Below are positions 34,860 through 46,417 of a DNA stretch of 64,000 nucleotides, one piece after another. Where the stretch lies: the NCBI RefSeq assembly GCF_040581485.1, contig NC_090128.1:31092931-31156930 (forward strand). The letters are read 5' to 3'. Position 1 is the first letter of the stretch. Each line of letters opens with the position of its first letter. The DNA comes from Linepithema humile (taxonomy: Eukaryota > Arthropoda > Insecta > Hymenoptera > Formicidae). The notes below the pieces were generated by a model, which did no database searches, was not told the origin of the DNA, and saw only the letters and a program-made list of their open reading frames with translations. A program made the translations under genes and the position numbers.

Positions 34860-35180
34860 TCCCATCAATGTTAACATCTCCAAAAGTGGGTGGAATCCTT
34901 CATTGAAAATACAAGTTGCCAAATATGTTACAAATTCTAATGAAAATATTGCCAAATATGTTGAAAATTCTAATGCGTATCGCTGTTATAATCCAGCTGA
35001 AAGAAAGTTAATAGTAAGCTGTGATGTTTGTTTTACAAACATAAAAATCAACGACAAAAATTGCAACGCTGATGAAGTTGAAGCTGGTTTTAGTCAATCA
35101 TCTGAGTCAACAGTCAGTCAAGATAGTGATTCTGATACAAACTTTGAATCATTCAAAACCACACCAGATTACTGTGGAAG
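34860..35180 (+). pseudogene. Ty1/Copia-like pol fragment
   Basis: NAYRCYNPAERKLIVSCDVCF (about 34965-35035) resembles the region after the integrase core in Copia pol, where GYRLYDPxxRKIxxSRDVxF is typical. A preceding decayed stretch (IPINVNISKSGWNPSLKI...AKYV) fits the IPKxKRSKWDxK...FVGY part in altered frames. An acidic serine-rich tail follows. Only a fragment with frame damage, lying upstream of the first SCYL2-like exon. Confidence 0.45.
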
Positions 35181-35188
35181 GTCTACAG

Positions 35189-37241
35189 CTACTTCAAGAA
35201 GTCCACCAAGCAAGAGACTGCAATATTTATGTTTGAAAAACGTATGCTAGAGAAATGGTCTGCGAAAGCAGATCGCGAGCTTGTATTGGAGACTTTGAAG
35301 CGAGGTGTAATGTAGTTGACAAAACTGGACATCTGCAGGCTTTGACTACGCAACATCTTTTGGAGGAGTCAAGGGACAGTCTTGCGTTTGCGACTGAACC
35401 AGTATTTGCTAGTCTGGTTAATGTATTAGGTAGATAACAATGATTAAATTCTCAATGTTATAAAGATTTAATTGATTTATGCTAATATTTTATCACAATT
35501 CAGTATAGATAATACTTATAAAATTGTATGTGTCAATCTTAGGTAATTATGAGAACATATCTCAACTGTCTCTGGCAAACCTGAAAGATTACAAACTGCA
35601 CGACATAGAGATACGCTATGGATTGCTGCAAGTAGGAGAAGGCTTGGCATTTTTACACAGTAATGTAAAATTACTGCATAAGAATTTGTGTCCAGAATCA
35701 ATTGTTATGAATGTTCATGAAGCATGGAAGATATTTGGCTTTGACTTCTGTGTCTTAAATCAAAATTCAGACAGTAAAGGTATATGAAGATCATTGATTG
35801 ATAAGCATATCTGCTCTAGTTATATTAATGCATCTTAATATAACTACAAATTAATATTCATTCAGAAAGAGAAAATTTACAATTATGTACAATTATTAAA
35901 TTATTTATGTTTGGTTTAGTTATTGTATTTTCATGAATTGTATTTACAAGTTGTTATATTTTTGTAGCCATCATGGCCATATCTGGAATACGATCCCACA
36001 CTCCCAGCTGTAGTGCAACCTCAGTTAAATTATCAAGCACCCGAATGTATATTAGCAGCAACGGACCGCCGAGCGATATTTTTTTACTGGGCATGCTAAT
36101 ATATACAATACATTTTTCAGGACATCAGCCACTTAATGACTCTCCCAATGACTTGGGAAAGTGCCGACGTTTTCTAGAAAATTTTAAAAGATCCAACATT
36201 TCAGCAAAGCAGCTTCCAATTCCGGAGACTTTGAGAGATACTGTAAGGCTCATGTTAAGTCAAAGTCCAGAATTAAGATTGGATGCTCATCAATTCATCA
36301 AGGTAGATTTTTCTTGAAACAATATTTTGGACGAACTTTGTTTATTTAATGAAATATCTAAAATTTTTAATTTTAATGAAACAATTGAGTAAAAAAATTA
36401 ATGTCTATCTACAATTAATTGTAAATAAATGATTATAGATCGAATATTTCGCAGACATTGGTGTTAAGACATTAAATTACTTAGACAAATTATTCCAATG
36501 GGATAATCTGCAAAAATCGCAGTTTTACAAAGGTCTTCCACAGTTGATGAAGCAATTGCCACATAGAGTGATATTGCATAGAGTACCCGCACTTTATAAG
36601 AAACTAGTGAATCCTTCTATGATACCATTTGTATTGCCGAGCATATTGCAAGTGATGGAAGTTACTGAGGTAGAAGAATTCCGCGAGCATATCCTTTCTA
36701 ATTTAAAACCTGTTTTTGCTTTGGAAGATCCGCCACAAGTGAGTGAAATAATACAAAATATATAATAAATATTAATAATAAAAAATAATAAAATAATCAA
36801 TTGTGTTTAAAGTTTAATACATTAAATATATAAAATACGCATCGATTTTCTTTACAGATCAGTTTGGTTCTCATGCAGCATGTAAATTTATTGCTCAAAC
36901 TATGCCCCACGGACGTCATTAAGACCGATATAGTGCCTATGTTATTGCGTGTTTTGGAATCCGAGTGGGAACAGCTTCAAGAGCTTTGCCTGTTGGCATT
37001 ACCAAACATAGTGACGATGATCAAGGACCAGTAATAAAAAATGCCATACTGCCGCGAATGAAAAAGATATGTTTGTCGCCAGACAAGAAACCCACTAGTC
37101 TTGGGATACGCATTAATTGCTTGCTGTGTCTTGCAAAAATGTTGCCGAACTTCTATCGTTGGCTAGTGTTCGACCAAATATTACCGTTTCTGCAGGAAGT
37201 TTGTCATTCTGGCGAACCAGCCATTTTAATGGCTATTATAG
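35189..37241 (+). pseudogene. SCYL2-like (SCY1-like pseudokinase 2) gene remnant
   Basis: Five exons with good splice sites match SCYL2, a pseudokinase with HEAT repeats that acts at clathrin-coated vesicles. They are 35189-35429 (FMFEKRMLEKW, ELVLETLKRGV), 35543-35779 (NYENISQLSLANLKD, LLHKNLCPESI), 35968-36302 (PSWPYLEYDPTLP, NYQAPECIL), 36439-36738 and 36858-37241 (HEAT region). Lesions: a TAG after KRGVM near 35313, a frameshift just after it, a frameshift near 36060, and one near 37030. The N-terminal exon and all exons after 37241 are missing; LTR element 2 begins about 115 bp into the next intron. It is an unprocessed pseudogene by its kept introns. Confidence 0.75.
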
Positions 37242-37357
37242 GTAATATTTGTATATTTTGTTGTGTGTCGAAAGACCACAACGTAATAATTATAGGTTAA
37301 TTAGGCAATAACAATAATAAACATTTAGAATTAATCGAGGTCACTTCTCGAGAATCC

Positions 37358-37786
37358 TGTGACAAAAGTTATTTAATTATTAAACAATCAGGCGCTGACG
37401 CGAGCACTCGTTTTAGAAGCCCGAGTGTCACTTGCGTCTAAAGTAGGTTAAACAGATCAGCATTTTGGTAACACAATGGATCGATATAGTTCAAGTCTCA
37501 TTGTGTTCCGAATACTGATCCGTATAAATAAAGGCGGCACACAAGGCGCCGCGGGTTTTTATCAGCAAAGTTCCGGACGAAGCACGACACGTCGCGTACA
37601 CGCGTAACCGCAGTAGTACGGTCGCCGAGTGAGTGAGGTGACAAGTGTAATAACAAAATATCGAATAAAAGTTATTCTATCTATTTAAAAGTACATAATT
37701 CTTCTAACTCTCCGAGCCAAAGCCCCCCAGCACGGCGAATCCCGAATCTTTACGCAGCGCCTACCGCCACCGAAGTAGGCGCAACA
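37358..37786 (+). repeat. Probable 5' LTR of element 2
   Basis: The right end CGCAACA at 37786 is fixed by the primer-binding site three bases later. TATAAATA at 37524 and AATAAA at 37664 fit promoter and poly(A) signal. The left end is placed at TGTGACAAAAG (37358) because LTRs start with TG, but this is not confirmed by a second copy. Confidence 0.5.
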
Positions 37787-37789
37787 AAT

Positions 37790-37810
37790 TGGTGGCAGCG
37801 GTGGGATTCG
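37790..37810 (+). promoter_or_regulatory. Primer-binding site, tRNA-Leu type
   Basis: TGGTGGCAGCGGTGGGATTC begins here; its complement ends in CCACCA-like tRNA 3' sequence (GAATCCCACCGCTGCCACCA), with A before CCA as in tRNA-Leu. It would prime minus-strand cDNA synthesis. Confidence 0.7.
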
Positions 37811-38229
37811 CCATTTTTACCGTTTATCCGGATGTTCTAGATACCTTGATGACCTGGGCACGGCTGCAGCTGGACTAAGAAGTCTAATACAAAGAGTTAG
37901 AAGCACAGGCGCCAGAGCTAAAAACAACGCAAAACGAAAGTTAAAGTGTTGAAACTGGTGACCAAGAAAGTGACAAGGCCGAAGCAACCCGTAGCAGCAA
38001 TCAGCAGAGGGACAGCGTGAGCCTAGTAGAACTCCGCAGGAGCTGAATCAGCGCAACCTGAGCAGAGCAGCCTTATCGCAGAGACGGATCACGACCTGCC
38101 TCAATAGCCGACAGCCGAACGCAGAAGACAGCCCGACGCAACGGCACGAGCAGCGATTCAATATGCGAGCGATAATAATTCTGTAAGTTACTGACAAAAA
38201 AATTGTACACCAAAAAGTAAGCGGCGTTA

Positions 38230-39296
38230 ATGTCCGAAGAACGCGATAACCCCAACGTGCAACTTAATCGATCCTGGCTATTCAGCAGCCAGGGCCAACG
38301 AGTGATAAGCGCTCTTATAAACCCGAATCAGGGAACACAGCGTGCGACACGCGGAAATCGCGAACTCAAAACACAGAGTTCTAGTATCGAAAACGCGAGC
38401 GAGAATCCGGAAGTCCACGAAAATATAGAAATAAATTGACACTACTCTTTCGGGGAAATAGATACGAGTCTAATACCCGAAAGTGAGGATAGGGAAACGC
38501 GTCGAAACAGACAAATAGGCAGTAGAACACCGAGTCGCGCGTCAACAAATAGCGAGTCCGAACTGACCTCATACGATAGCAGTATATTCGATCCGCGCGA
38601 GATAAGATACGAGAGCACGATGACCCAAGCACCGCGCAACATAACTGCCAACGCGATAGACGAAGACATAGAATCGTTACGCGAGCAATTAAGTAACGAG
38701 GGCGAAGAGACTGTAACAGCGGCCGGAACGCAGAGAAATCGCGAAAACTGAGCAGATGGAAATAATGGTCGAATTTATGAGCGACATGCAAGTCCAACTA
38801 CAAGGAACACTTCCACACGCAAATACTACGCTTGCAAGAGCAGTTCGTCGATCTACAAGAACAGCAACGCGATATAAGGAACACGATTCGACCAGTCGCG
38901 TTCAGGCCTGATAACAAGGCACAGGTTTCACCACGACGTGTAACAGAGACGAACGTGACATACGGACGTGGCCCATCCGATATACGGAGTAGGTCCCTAC
39001 CCGCGACCAGCTACATGCAATTAAAAGAGGTGCGGAGTATAATACCGGAAATTAACGATACCTCGCAGCACAAAATCCAAGAATTTTTAAGCGCAAGCAC
39101 ATATGCAATCGAAAGCATAAATCCTACAGAAGAGTCACAGTTACTCAAGGCCATATTGTGCACTAAACTAAAGGGAAAGGTCATGCTCGATTTCCAGACG
39201 CGAAATATACAAACGTTCGCAGAACTGAAGCAAGAACTCGAGGCATGCTATACGACCCGTAAAAGCATTGCTCACCTGCAGTTAGAGTTTAACACA
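38230..39296 (+). pseudogene. gag: Element 2 gag, N-terminal and capsid part, with lesions
   Basis: ATG at 38230 (MSEERDNPN). An in-frame TGA at about 38437 interrupts a frame that continues for another 300 bases, and a frameshift follows near 38750-38830. The last part (SIIPEINDTSQHKIQEFL, AILCTKLKGKVMLDFQTR) reads like retrotransposon capsid. The frame then runs into the CMC element at 39297 and resumes at 46418 in register. Confidence 0.7.
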
Positions 39297-40091
39297 CACG
39301 GAAAAAAAAATTTAACTGTCACAGCTAAAAACTAGGTCCTGTAACTAAACTTCGCTTGTATTATAGGGACACCTAAAGTTGTTGTTGCAAGATCTATTTT
39401 TATTAGCTGAAAGGCTTGTAACTGTGGCAGCTAAAGATTTAGCTGCAGTACACACTGCAGAAAATAGCTATGGCAGTATGCATAACAACAATTAGTTGTG
39501 ACGCGCACATTGTTTAGCTGTTAGAGCTGTAAGTTTTGGTATCATTGCTAATATTTTAGCTATGTCAGCAAATCTACCCAAAATGACGTTTATATTCGAG
39601 GTTTGTCCCACAGCTAAAATAATATCAATGGCAGTAAAAATGGTATAAACGGTAGCTATAATTGATAGTTAAATAATTTTATTGACTTATGGAGGCTAAA
39701 AAATATAAGGAAAAAGTAAAATCACACATGCAAAATTATATTTTTATATTTACCTTCCTTATACATATATGAGTACTAATTCTTATTATACATAACTAAT
39801 ACACTAAAATACAAAATTACGCCGATATACATTGCAAAAACAATTTTGTTGAAAAAAGTATTATAAGTGTATTGTAAAAGAGATTACTTAGTATTACGAA
39901 ATTATATTTAATATTATAAGTACTTAACAATAACGCATATAACGTGTGTGCTCTTTTCATATAAAATTAATAAATAAAAAAATTTACTCATTTTAACATA
40001 AAATATCTTCATATAAAATATATGGTATTGTATTACACACATAAACATGTAAACAGACTCAGGAAAGTATGACATTAGGTGAAAAGTAATA

Positions 40092-42572
40092 TCACACAGG
40101 ATGATGTAAAATAATATATCGCTCACCAGTTGCCATAGTATAAATGAACAAAGGAAAAGGATCCAATAAGTCTTCATATTTAATAAAAATCCACTTAGTA
40201 CTTCGTTCTACTTCAAAACCACCAATATCACAATTAAGGCCCATATTTAGAACAGAGAAACAAATAAAAAAAAGATTATTTTGATGAAGAATAATGTGTT
40301 GAATTTCTGCAAAAATAGGACAGGAATTTTCGTCCGTTCCACAAACCAATACCATTTTGGATTGATACCGAGTGCCTTTATAATTAACAAAGTTTGTAAT
40401 AAAAGAATGTGGATCACGAAGTATATTAGTTGGCAAGAATGGTGCAAAATAGTTAAAGCGATCGTGTTTAGTAATATTAATATTTCCTGATCCTACTTCA
40501 AAAGTTGGAATAATACTTTCCTGAGCCATTAGTTTATAACAAAACGAAAGTTGATAACGAGTAGCAATGGAAAAAGCAATATTTTTTCTTGACGTTATAA
40601 CTTTAGCAATTTTCTTAAGAGCTTTATGAAATCCTTCAAGCCTCATCGCAGATAATAAAATAAGTGGACCAGATTGCATCATGACGCGTGAATAGTGAAC
40701 AAGATGATGATGTTTTGGTTTTAAACGTTCGTTCGTGCATTTCATATATTGGTTATGGTGTTCCAAAACTAATACTTTAAATGCAGAAGCAAAATCGTCT
40801 GACACTGATCTACTTTGCAAAAGTTCAAGAATTTCTTTTAATAACAAATACAATTTCCAAAATGGATCATTATATGATTTCACACAATGTCCAATAATAA
40901 CACCGAAAAGTCTACAAAAGATAAACATTTCTGAGGCTGTCATTTTTAGTTTGCTTTTTGTTGCAAAATCATTATCAATATAAGGTGGTTTATTTTGTAC
41001 ACCAGGACCATAATGAAACATTTGCACACTGTGATTGAGATTTGACAAGTTAAAATCACCGATGTCAATAAAATGACTTATTATTGGAATCATATCATAG
41101 TGAGCAATACCTTCTAAAACATCATGCATGATGTCAACATAAGCATTATCAGTCACATGAAATGAATTGACTTCATTAAAGACGCATTCTTCTGTAATTC
41201 CAGTAAGTGAACTATTTTCTAAGGCTAAATCAGTTACATAAGATGTATGTGTTCTGAGAACAGTTTCGTCTTCAAGACAGGTAGTTCCACAAAGAGTGCG
41301 ATGTAATTTGCAAAATCTACATGCATAGTTAGCACGAAAACTTTGAAGAAAACCACACATAGCATGGAGTCCTAAATTGTCGCCAAATAGTAAACCTAGT
41401 ACAAAGTAGATTTTATGGATATTACCGTTTATAGTAACTGTTATCCCGTTTTGTTCTAAAAAATTAAGCTCCTCAATCAAAGGTGCAAATATTTGTTTGT
41501 TCCCAAATTCTTTTCGGTCTTGAGATTGAAACAAGAGAACTAAGAAAATATTCTCCAAACGAGATATGCATTCAGGTGGCAGACAGGGTACGTAACAATA
41601 TACTCCTCCAAGAGCAGCACTATGAGATCCCAATGGATTATTCACTTCCCAATCATCATAATAAATAAAAAGTGGTAAAACAGTAGCATTACTGTCAAAG
41701 TTCTTTCTCTTCTGACACCAAAGTTTAGATTGAATAAAGTTCTTTACACTATCTGAATCTTTAAGTGAATTAATGTAATGCATTGTAGCAGTAAATGCAT
41801 CAGGCAGTTCAAAAAATTGTTGTAATACCTGTCTCAAAGGTATGAAATAACTATAAACGTCTTTAACTTTTTCAACAAGAAATGATCCAGTATCTTTACA
41901 TACCCTTCTGTTACCTATGCAATACTTAATAGGAGCTATATAATTAGTAGAAGACTTAAAATATTTAACACGTTGGTACTCATTCTGAAGATGGTTGAAT
42001 GAATGTTCTAGACAATCCAATATTGATGTTATATCTTTCATTGTTTCATTATCAGAACCAAGTGTATTTAAGTGTGAAACAATTTTTTCTTTTAAAATGG
42101 AACTATGGCGACTTATTAGAAATATAATATCATCAATAATGGATTGAATATGGTTTCGTGGGATTGAAGGTTTATTATATAATTTTGCAACAAAAGCATT
42201 ACTGCGATCTTTTATAATAGACTCATTGTCAATAAGAGTTATTTCACGCAAATAATTTTTGGCACCAATTTCTGTTGATAATATATCAGAATTACTTGTA
42301 TTAACCTGGTTAATACATTCATTAAAAATTTCAGCGTTATTACAATCAATACGATGTTCATGAGTAGACTTAATAGTAGACCAAGCAGGAAAATTATGAT
42401 TAGGTCCAACTAAATGTTTTCGCAATGAATTTCGCAACGACCATTGTCGATAACATCCATTTTCACCACATTTAAAAACTGTGAATGAATGAGCACGATG
42501 TTTAAAATCAAAATGCATAAATAAACCATTGACAGATGTTTCTGTTTTTTTACATAAAAAACACTTAGGCAT
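40092..42572 (-). CDS. CMC/EnSpm-like transposase
   Basis: A single open frame of 826 residues with ATG at 42572. The N-terminus has two C2H2-type zinc motifs (CFLCKKTETSVNGLFMHFDFKH and CGENGCYRQW...H). The core has FIYYDDWEVNNPLGSHS (first acidic residues), a family-typical GDNLGLHAMCGFLQSFRANY then CRFC, then DIMHDVLEG and RLKPKHHHLVHYSR followed by AMRLEGFHKALKK, where the last catalytic glutamate is expected. It cuts and rejoins element ends. No stop or frameshift is present, so this is a young copy. The 31-base gap to the second gene suggests tail-to-head transcription of two genes. Confidence 0.85.
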   Translation of the reverse strand: MPKCFLCKKTETSVNGLFMHFDFKHRAHSFTVFKCGENGCYRQWSLRNSLRKHLVGPNHNFPAWSTIKSTHEHRIDCNNAEIFNECINQVNTSNSDILSTEIGAKNYLREITLIDNESIIKDRSNAFVAKLYNKPSIPRNHIQSIIDDIIFLISRHSSILKEKIVSHLNTLGSDNETMKDITSILDCLEHSFNHLQNEYQRVKYFKSSTNYIAPIKYCIGNRRVCKDTGSFLVEKVKDVYSYFIPLRQVLQQFFELPDAFTATMHYINSLKDSDSVKNFIQSKLWCQKRKNFDSNATVLPLFIYYDDWEVNNPLGSHSAALGGVYCYVPCLPPECISRLENIFLVLLFQSQDRKEFGNKQIFAPLIEELNFLEQNGITVTINGNIHKIYFVLGLLFGDNLGLHAMCGFLQSFRANYACRFCKLHRTLCGTTCLEDETVLRTHTSYVTDLALENSSLTGITEECVFNEVNSFHVTDNAYVDIMHDVLEGIAHYDMIPIISHFIDIGDFNLSNLNHSVQMFHYGPGVQNKPPYIDNDFATKSKLKMTASEMFIFCRLFGVIIGHCVKSYNDPFWKLYLLLKEILELLQSRSVSDDFASAFKVLVLEHHNQYMKCTNERLKPKHHHLVHYSRVMMQSGPLILLSAMRLEGFHKALKKIAKVITSRKNIAFSIATRYQLSFCYKLMAQESIIPTFEVGSGNINITKHDRFNYFAPFLPTNILRDPHSFITNFVNYKGTRYQSKMVLVCGTDENSCPIFAEIQHIILHQNNLFFICFSVLNMGLNCDIGGFEVERSTKWIFIKYEDLLDPFPLFIYTMATGERYIILHHPV

Positions 42573-42603
42573 GACGCTAATGAAATACTTTTGGGAAAAA
42601 GAT

Positions 42604-45600
42604 TTATAATCTTTTGTATTCTTTAATCAAAGCAAGAACACTACAAGTGAGTTGAGAGTTTTTATGCTTATCCCACAAAGTTTCAAAATTGTATACAGCT
42701 CTTTGCAAAAACATGAAGAGTTGCCTTATTTCGAGAGGATATTCAATATTTAAAGCAGTACATATTTTAAAAACGAGGTCTATACCTTTCAGTGGTGTTT
42801 CTACTTCATATCGCAAGTTGTTGATTACAACAAAGCACTGATGAATTTCATCAAAGCTGGGACCAACTATCACTGTAATGGGCTGCGAGGTCACACCAAA
42901 TGATCGCAATTTTTTCGTACGCTCTTCTAATCTTGCATCCAAATCAGTAATCGTCTGCAAAATATTAACGTATTTTTAGAATAATATTAAAATAATTAAC
43001 TTATAATATGGTATATAGGCTTTAATTCAACAAAAAATGCAACATAAAAAAAGAAAGATTGAAAAGTAAAATCAATTTAATTGTATATTTACCTTCACAT
43101 GTAAAAGAAATGCTTCTTCACATTCTTCCCTAGAAGGTCTCCAATCTCTTGGTTTACCTTTTTTAATCGTGATTACAGGGAACAAATGAGGCATTAACGA
43201 TATAATTGCAACTTTGGTGCCCTCTATAGAAATATGAATAATTATATTACAAATATAATCATAATATATACATATCATAATAGCAACATAATATATATAT
43301 AAATATATTACAAAATAAGTTGAATATAAAATCGCTACACAATATCACTGTAAAATGAGACATTATTAAAATCTTACCAGGTGTCAAAACATTATCCAAA
43401 CGCTTTTTAGCTTTAAAATTCACTCTGTCAGTTATAAATTCTGATAATTTTGGCCAAGCAATATAAAGTTTTAAACCGTGTTCTGGATGTAATATTTCAA
43501 AATCTTGTTCCAGCTTAAAATAAAACATATATTTCTGTATAATATATAACATTTTATTTGATTTTATATAACATATATATATATATATATACTATATTAT
43601 ACTCACTAATAGATAACCTAATGGATCAGAGAGAGCTGGAAACTGATCTATATACTCATAACAAGGCTGACTATTAGTTATAAGATCTTGAACTCGTTTT
43701 TTTGAAGTTTGAGACCAATATGTAGTGACTTTTTGCCATGGTCTAGAATTATTCTTCAGCCATAACAAATATTCTTCATAATTAGCAATGTCAGCGTCAC
43801 TCAACTCATCTACAAAAAACGCAATAATAAATATTAATGATACTCTTCATTTTACAATAATTTGTTATCACATAGGTACACGTACAGAACATAAACACAG
43901 ACATGTACAATATATACTGCTGATATAAATATCACTAAATTCATTTTTCTCGCAATATATTTAAACTTTTCTCAGTAGAACTTACTTTCAGTCACAGCTG
44001 TTACAACAGGTATAGTAGACTTTAAAGATAACAAACCAGCTTTGATAAGTTGTCTTCGTGTGGAATAGTATTTTGTGATTATTTTACCTCTTCCTTGTGA
44101 CTCTCCTTTCTTATGCTTTATATACCAGACACTCTGCAAGAACAAATAATGTTAACAAAATAATTCCAGACCAAAATAGCAATATGTAAATTGTACATTT
44201 ATATGTTTATTTTTGTTATTTATATATACGTATTTTATTGTTTTATTATTATTATTAATGTTATTATTACTGTATTATACACGAACTAAACTTAACTTAC
44301 CTTTTCTTCAGTAGGAAATAATTTTTGTACTTCTTCGCTTAAAAATAATGCTCTGCTGCTTGTAATACTGCAGTTTATGTTAGGTGACAGCTCATTACTA
44401 ACAATTAATTTTGCAAGCTTATTTCGCATATCATTATTCAACCTTTTTTCTTTTTGGTATGAACTTAGCACCAATAAGCATTCTTCAGATTTTTTTAACA
44501 CAGCTTCAAGATTCTGCAATAATAAACACAATAATAAGAAACATAACAAATTTAAATATTTTTATTTTAATATATTCTTCTTACATATTCATCATCAGTC
44601 AGATGTCGTTTCACCCCTAATTGATTTTCTTTATTTTCAAGTAATACATCTAGTCAGAAAAGTTATTATTTATAATAATAGTTAATATTAAACATATATA
44701 TAATTAGATTAAGATTAACATAAGAATGTTTTGTTCTCACCATTAAGTTCACTAGTAGCGACAGAGACATTGTCCGAAATACTCTGCTGAGTTTCAGGCA
44801 ATGATTGTAGGTAGTATATAATATCTTGATTGTGTATATTGCTCTCTATATTTTTCTGCTTTATAGGATTTTCTACTTGTTCTTGTTGTGCAGCTAGTGA
44901 CTGTTGTTCATGATTAATTGTATTAGAATTTTCTTCCGGATGTAACTGTTGAATCTTGGCAAACATTTATATCAATATATTAATGTTATTTATATGGTAA
45001 GGTAGATTGCCTTACTCGACAAAGTAATGTGAAGAAAAGTAGAATGTTAAATGAATACCTCTCTTTCATTTAGATATTGTTTCACAATACTTTGAAATTT
45101 TCTTCGCGGTCCTATGTTTGGGATTAAACTCTTAAGATCTTCTTCCGTTAAAATATTCAATTGATCTGCTTCAATTTCTTGAGCTAAAATTAAAGCAAGT
45201 AGAAGATAAAAAAACATGATATATTAGAGTTAAATATTAGACAGCGCAATATGTATCAATAAAACTATAAATTTTCTTAATCACTCGCTAAACGATAAGA
45301 TAACCATCCCAAGTAGCAAGGGTACATCATTTGACATCATAATAACGTCATAAGGACTTTACTACCTGGGAAAGAAAATGGACGTAGGAATATCTGAACC
45401 GAGCATATTTCCGCAGGGTTGAAGCTTGAGGGAAAAGAAGGGATATGATTAATCAAGATGACGATGACGATTAATTATACGAAATAACGATATGGTTACG
45501 TATTCCGTATTCATGTACGAAATACATTACCTTAAATCCCAACGATGGCTCGGTTAAAATCATGTCAATGGGACGTGAAAATAGATATATCGTGTGTTAT

Positions 45601-45821
45601 ATGTACGCAAAATCTCATCAATCAAGATGGTTGCAATGGATTTTCCCTTCATTCCTCAGATTTCACTCCCCTCGTCCAAACGAGTCCAAGTTATACGTTA
45701 CTCTTACCATTTTTATCAAAAATAAATTGACTTACTTACCTGTAAAGTTCGCTATTATTTCAGGAGAAAATCCCCATTTAGTTAATAAATAATATGTACT
45801 ACACGCACTTGTGCTCGACAT
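42604..45821 (-). CDS. Second CMC element gene, SAM-like domain, ten exons
   Basis: Exons with canonical GT-AG borders (minus strand, 5' to 3'): 45821-45740, 45183-45059, 44954-44741, 44649-44585, 44513-44301, 44131-43986, 43809-43607, 43513-43378, 43223-43093, 42954-42604. Phases agree except in exon 6, which has one base too many or two too few near 44095-44105, so the gene is probably broken there. The first two exons make a SAM-like helical domain (LLTKWGFSPEIIANF, then ILTEEDLKSLIPNIGPRRKF). The rest is a Q/N-rich linker and a domain I do not recognise (YEEYLLWLKNNSRPWQKV, then LEQDFEILHPEHG). Two-gene CACTA elements often have such a DNA-binding partner; that role here is inference. Confidence 0.65.
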
Positions 45822-46417
45822 GATCTCAAAAACAAGCTTCGAAAGACAAGGAGAAAACGTTTATACCTTCGATGTAGCACGTAGCATGTAGCACTGCGTA
45901 TCACCGCTGCGCCACTATCGCGCCGTCGATGTTCTTTTTAAAAAGCGCGTATTTTCAATCGATTGATATATCGGCTTATCTTGTGCGCCTAAGACATTCC
46001 GATATTCATTGCCAGTTCAAAAGTCGATGGCACACGTAACGTGAAATGTATCATTGTTGAGCAATACTTATATGCCTTTGCTAAGTAAGATATATCAGAT
46101 ATAGCTAGGACAGCAAACCTTTTTTGTATAGTAGCAAATTTGATAGCAAACATAGTTTCAGCAAATATGGTTTGCTATGGCAAAGACAATTTTCTTTTCC
46201 ATACATGTATCAGGTAGCTGAGACAGTTAACTTTATGTTGCTAAATAAAATGACTGTAACAGACATGCGATCATCTACAAATTTTGCTACTATGCCGACG
46301 TATTAGCAACAGCAGCAAATATTTGTTATATAGTAGCGATTTTGGTTGTTACAGCAGCAAATACAGTTTCAGCAAACCATGATTAGTTGTGGCAGCAGCA
46401 ATTTTTTTTTCCGTGCA

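Larger units (their letters stand above)
39297..46415. mobile_element. CMC (CACTA/Mirage-like) DNA transposon, 7.1 kb
   Basis: Ends CACGGAAAAAAAAATT and complement, flanked by a 2-bp CA duplication (39295-39296, 46416-46417). Removing element plus one CA makes gag continuous, which fixes the borders. Both subterminal regions are full of short AGCTGT / AGCAAA words, as in CACTA elements. It has two genes on the minus strand: a transposase (40092-42572) and a ten-exon SAM-domain gene (42604-45821). Non-coding: 39300-40090 and 45822-46400. Confidence 0.88.
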
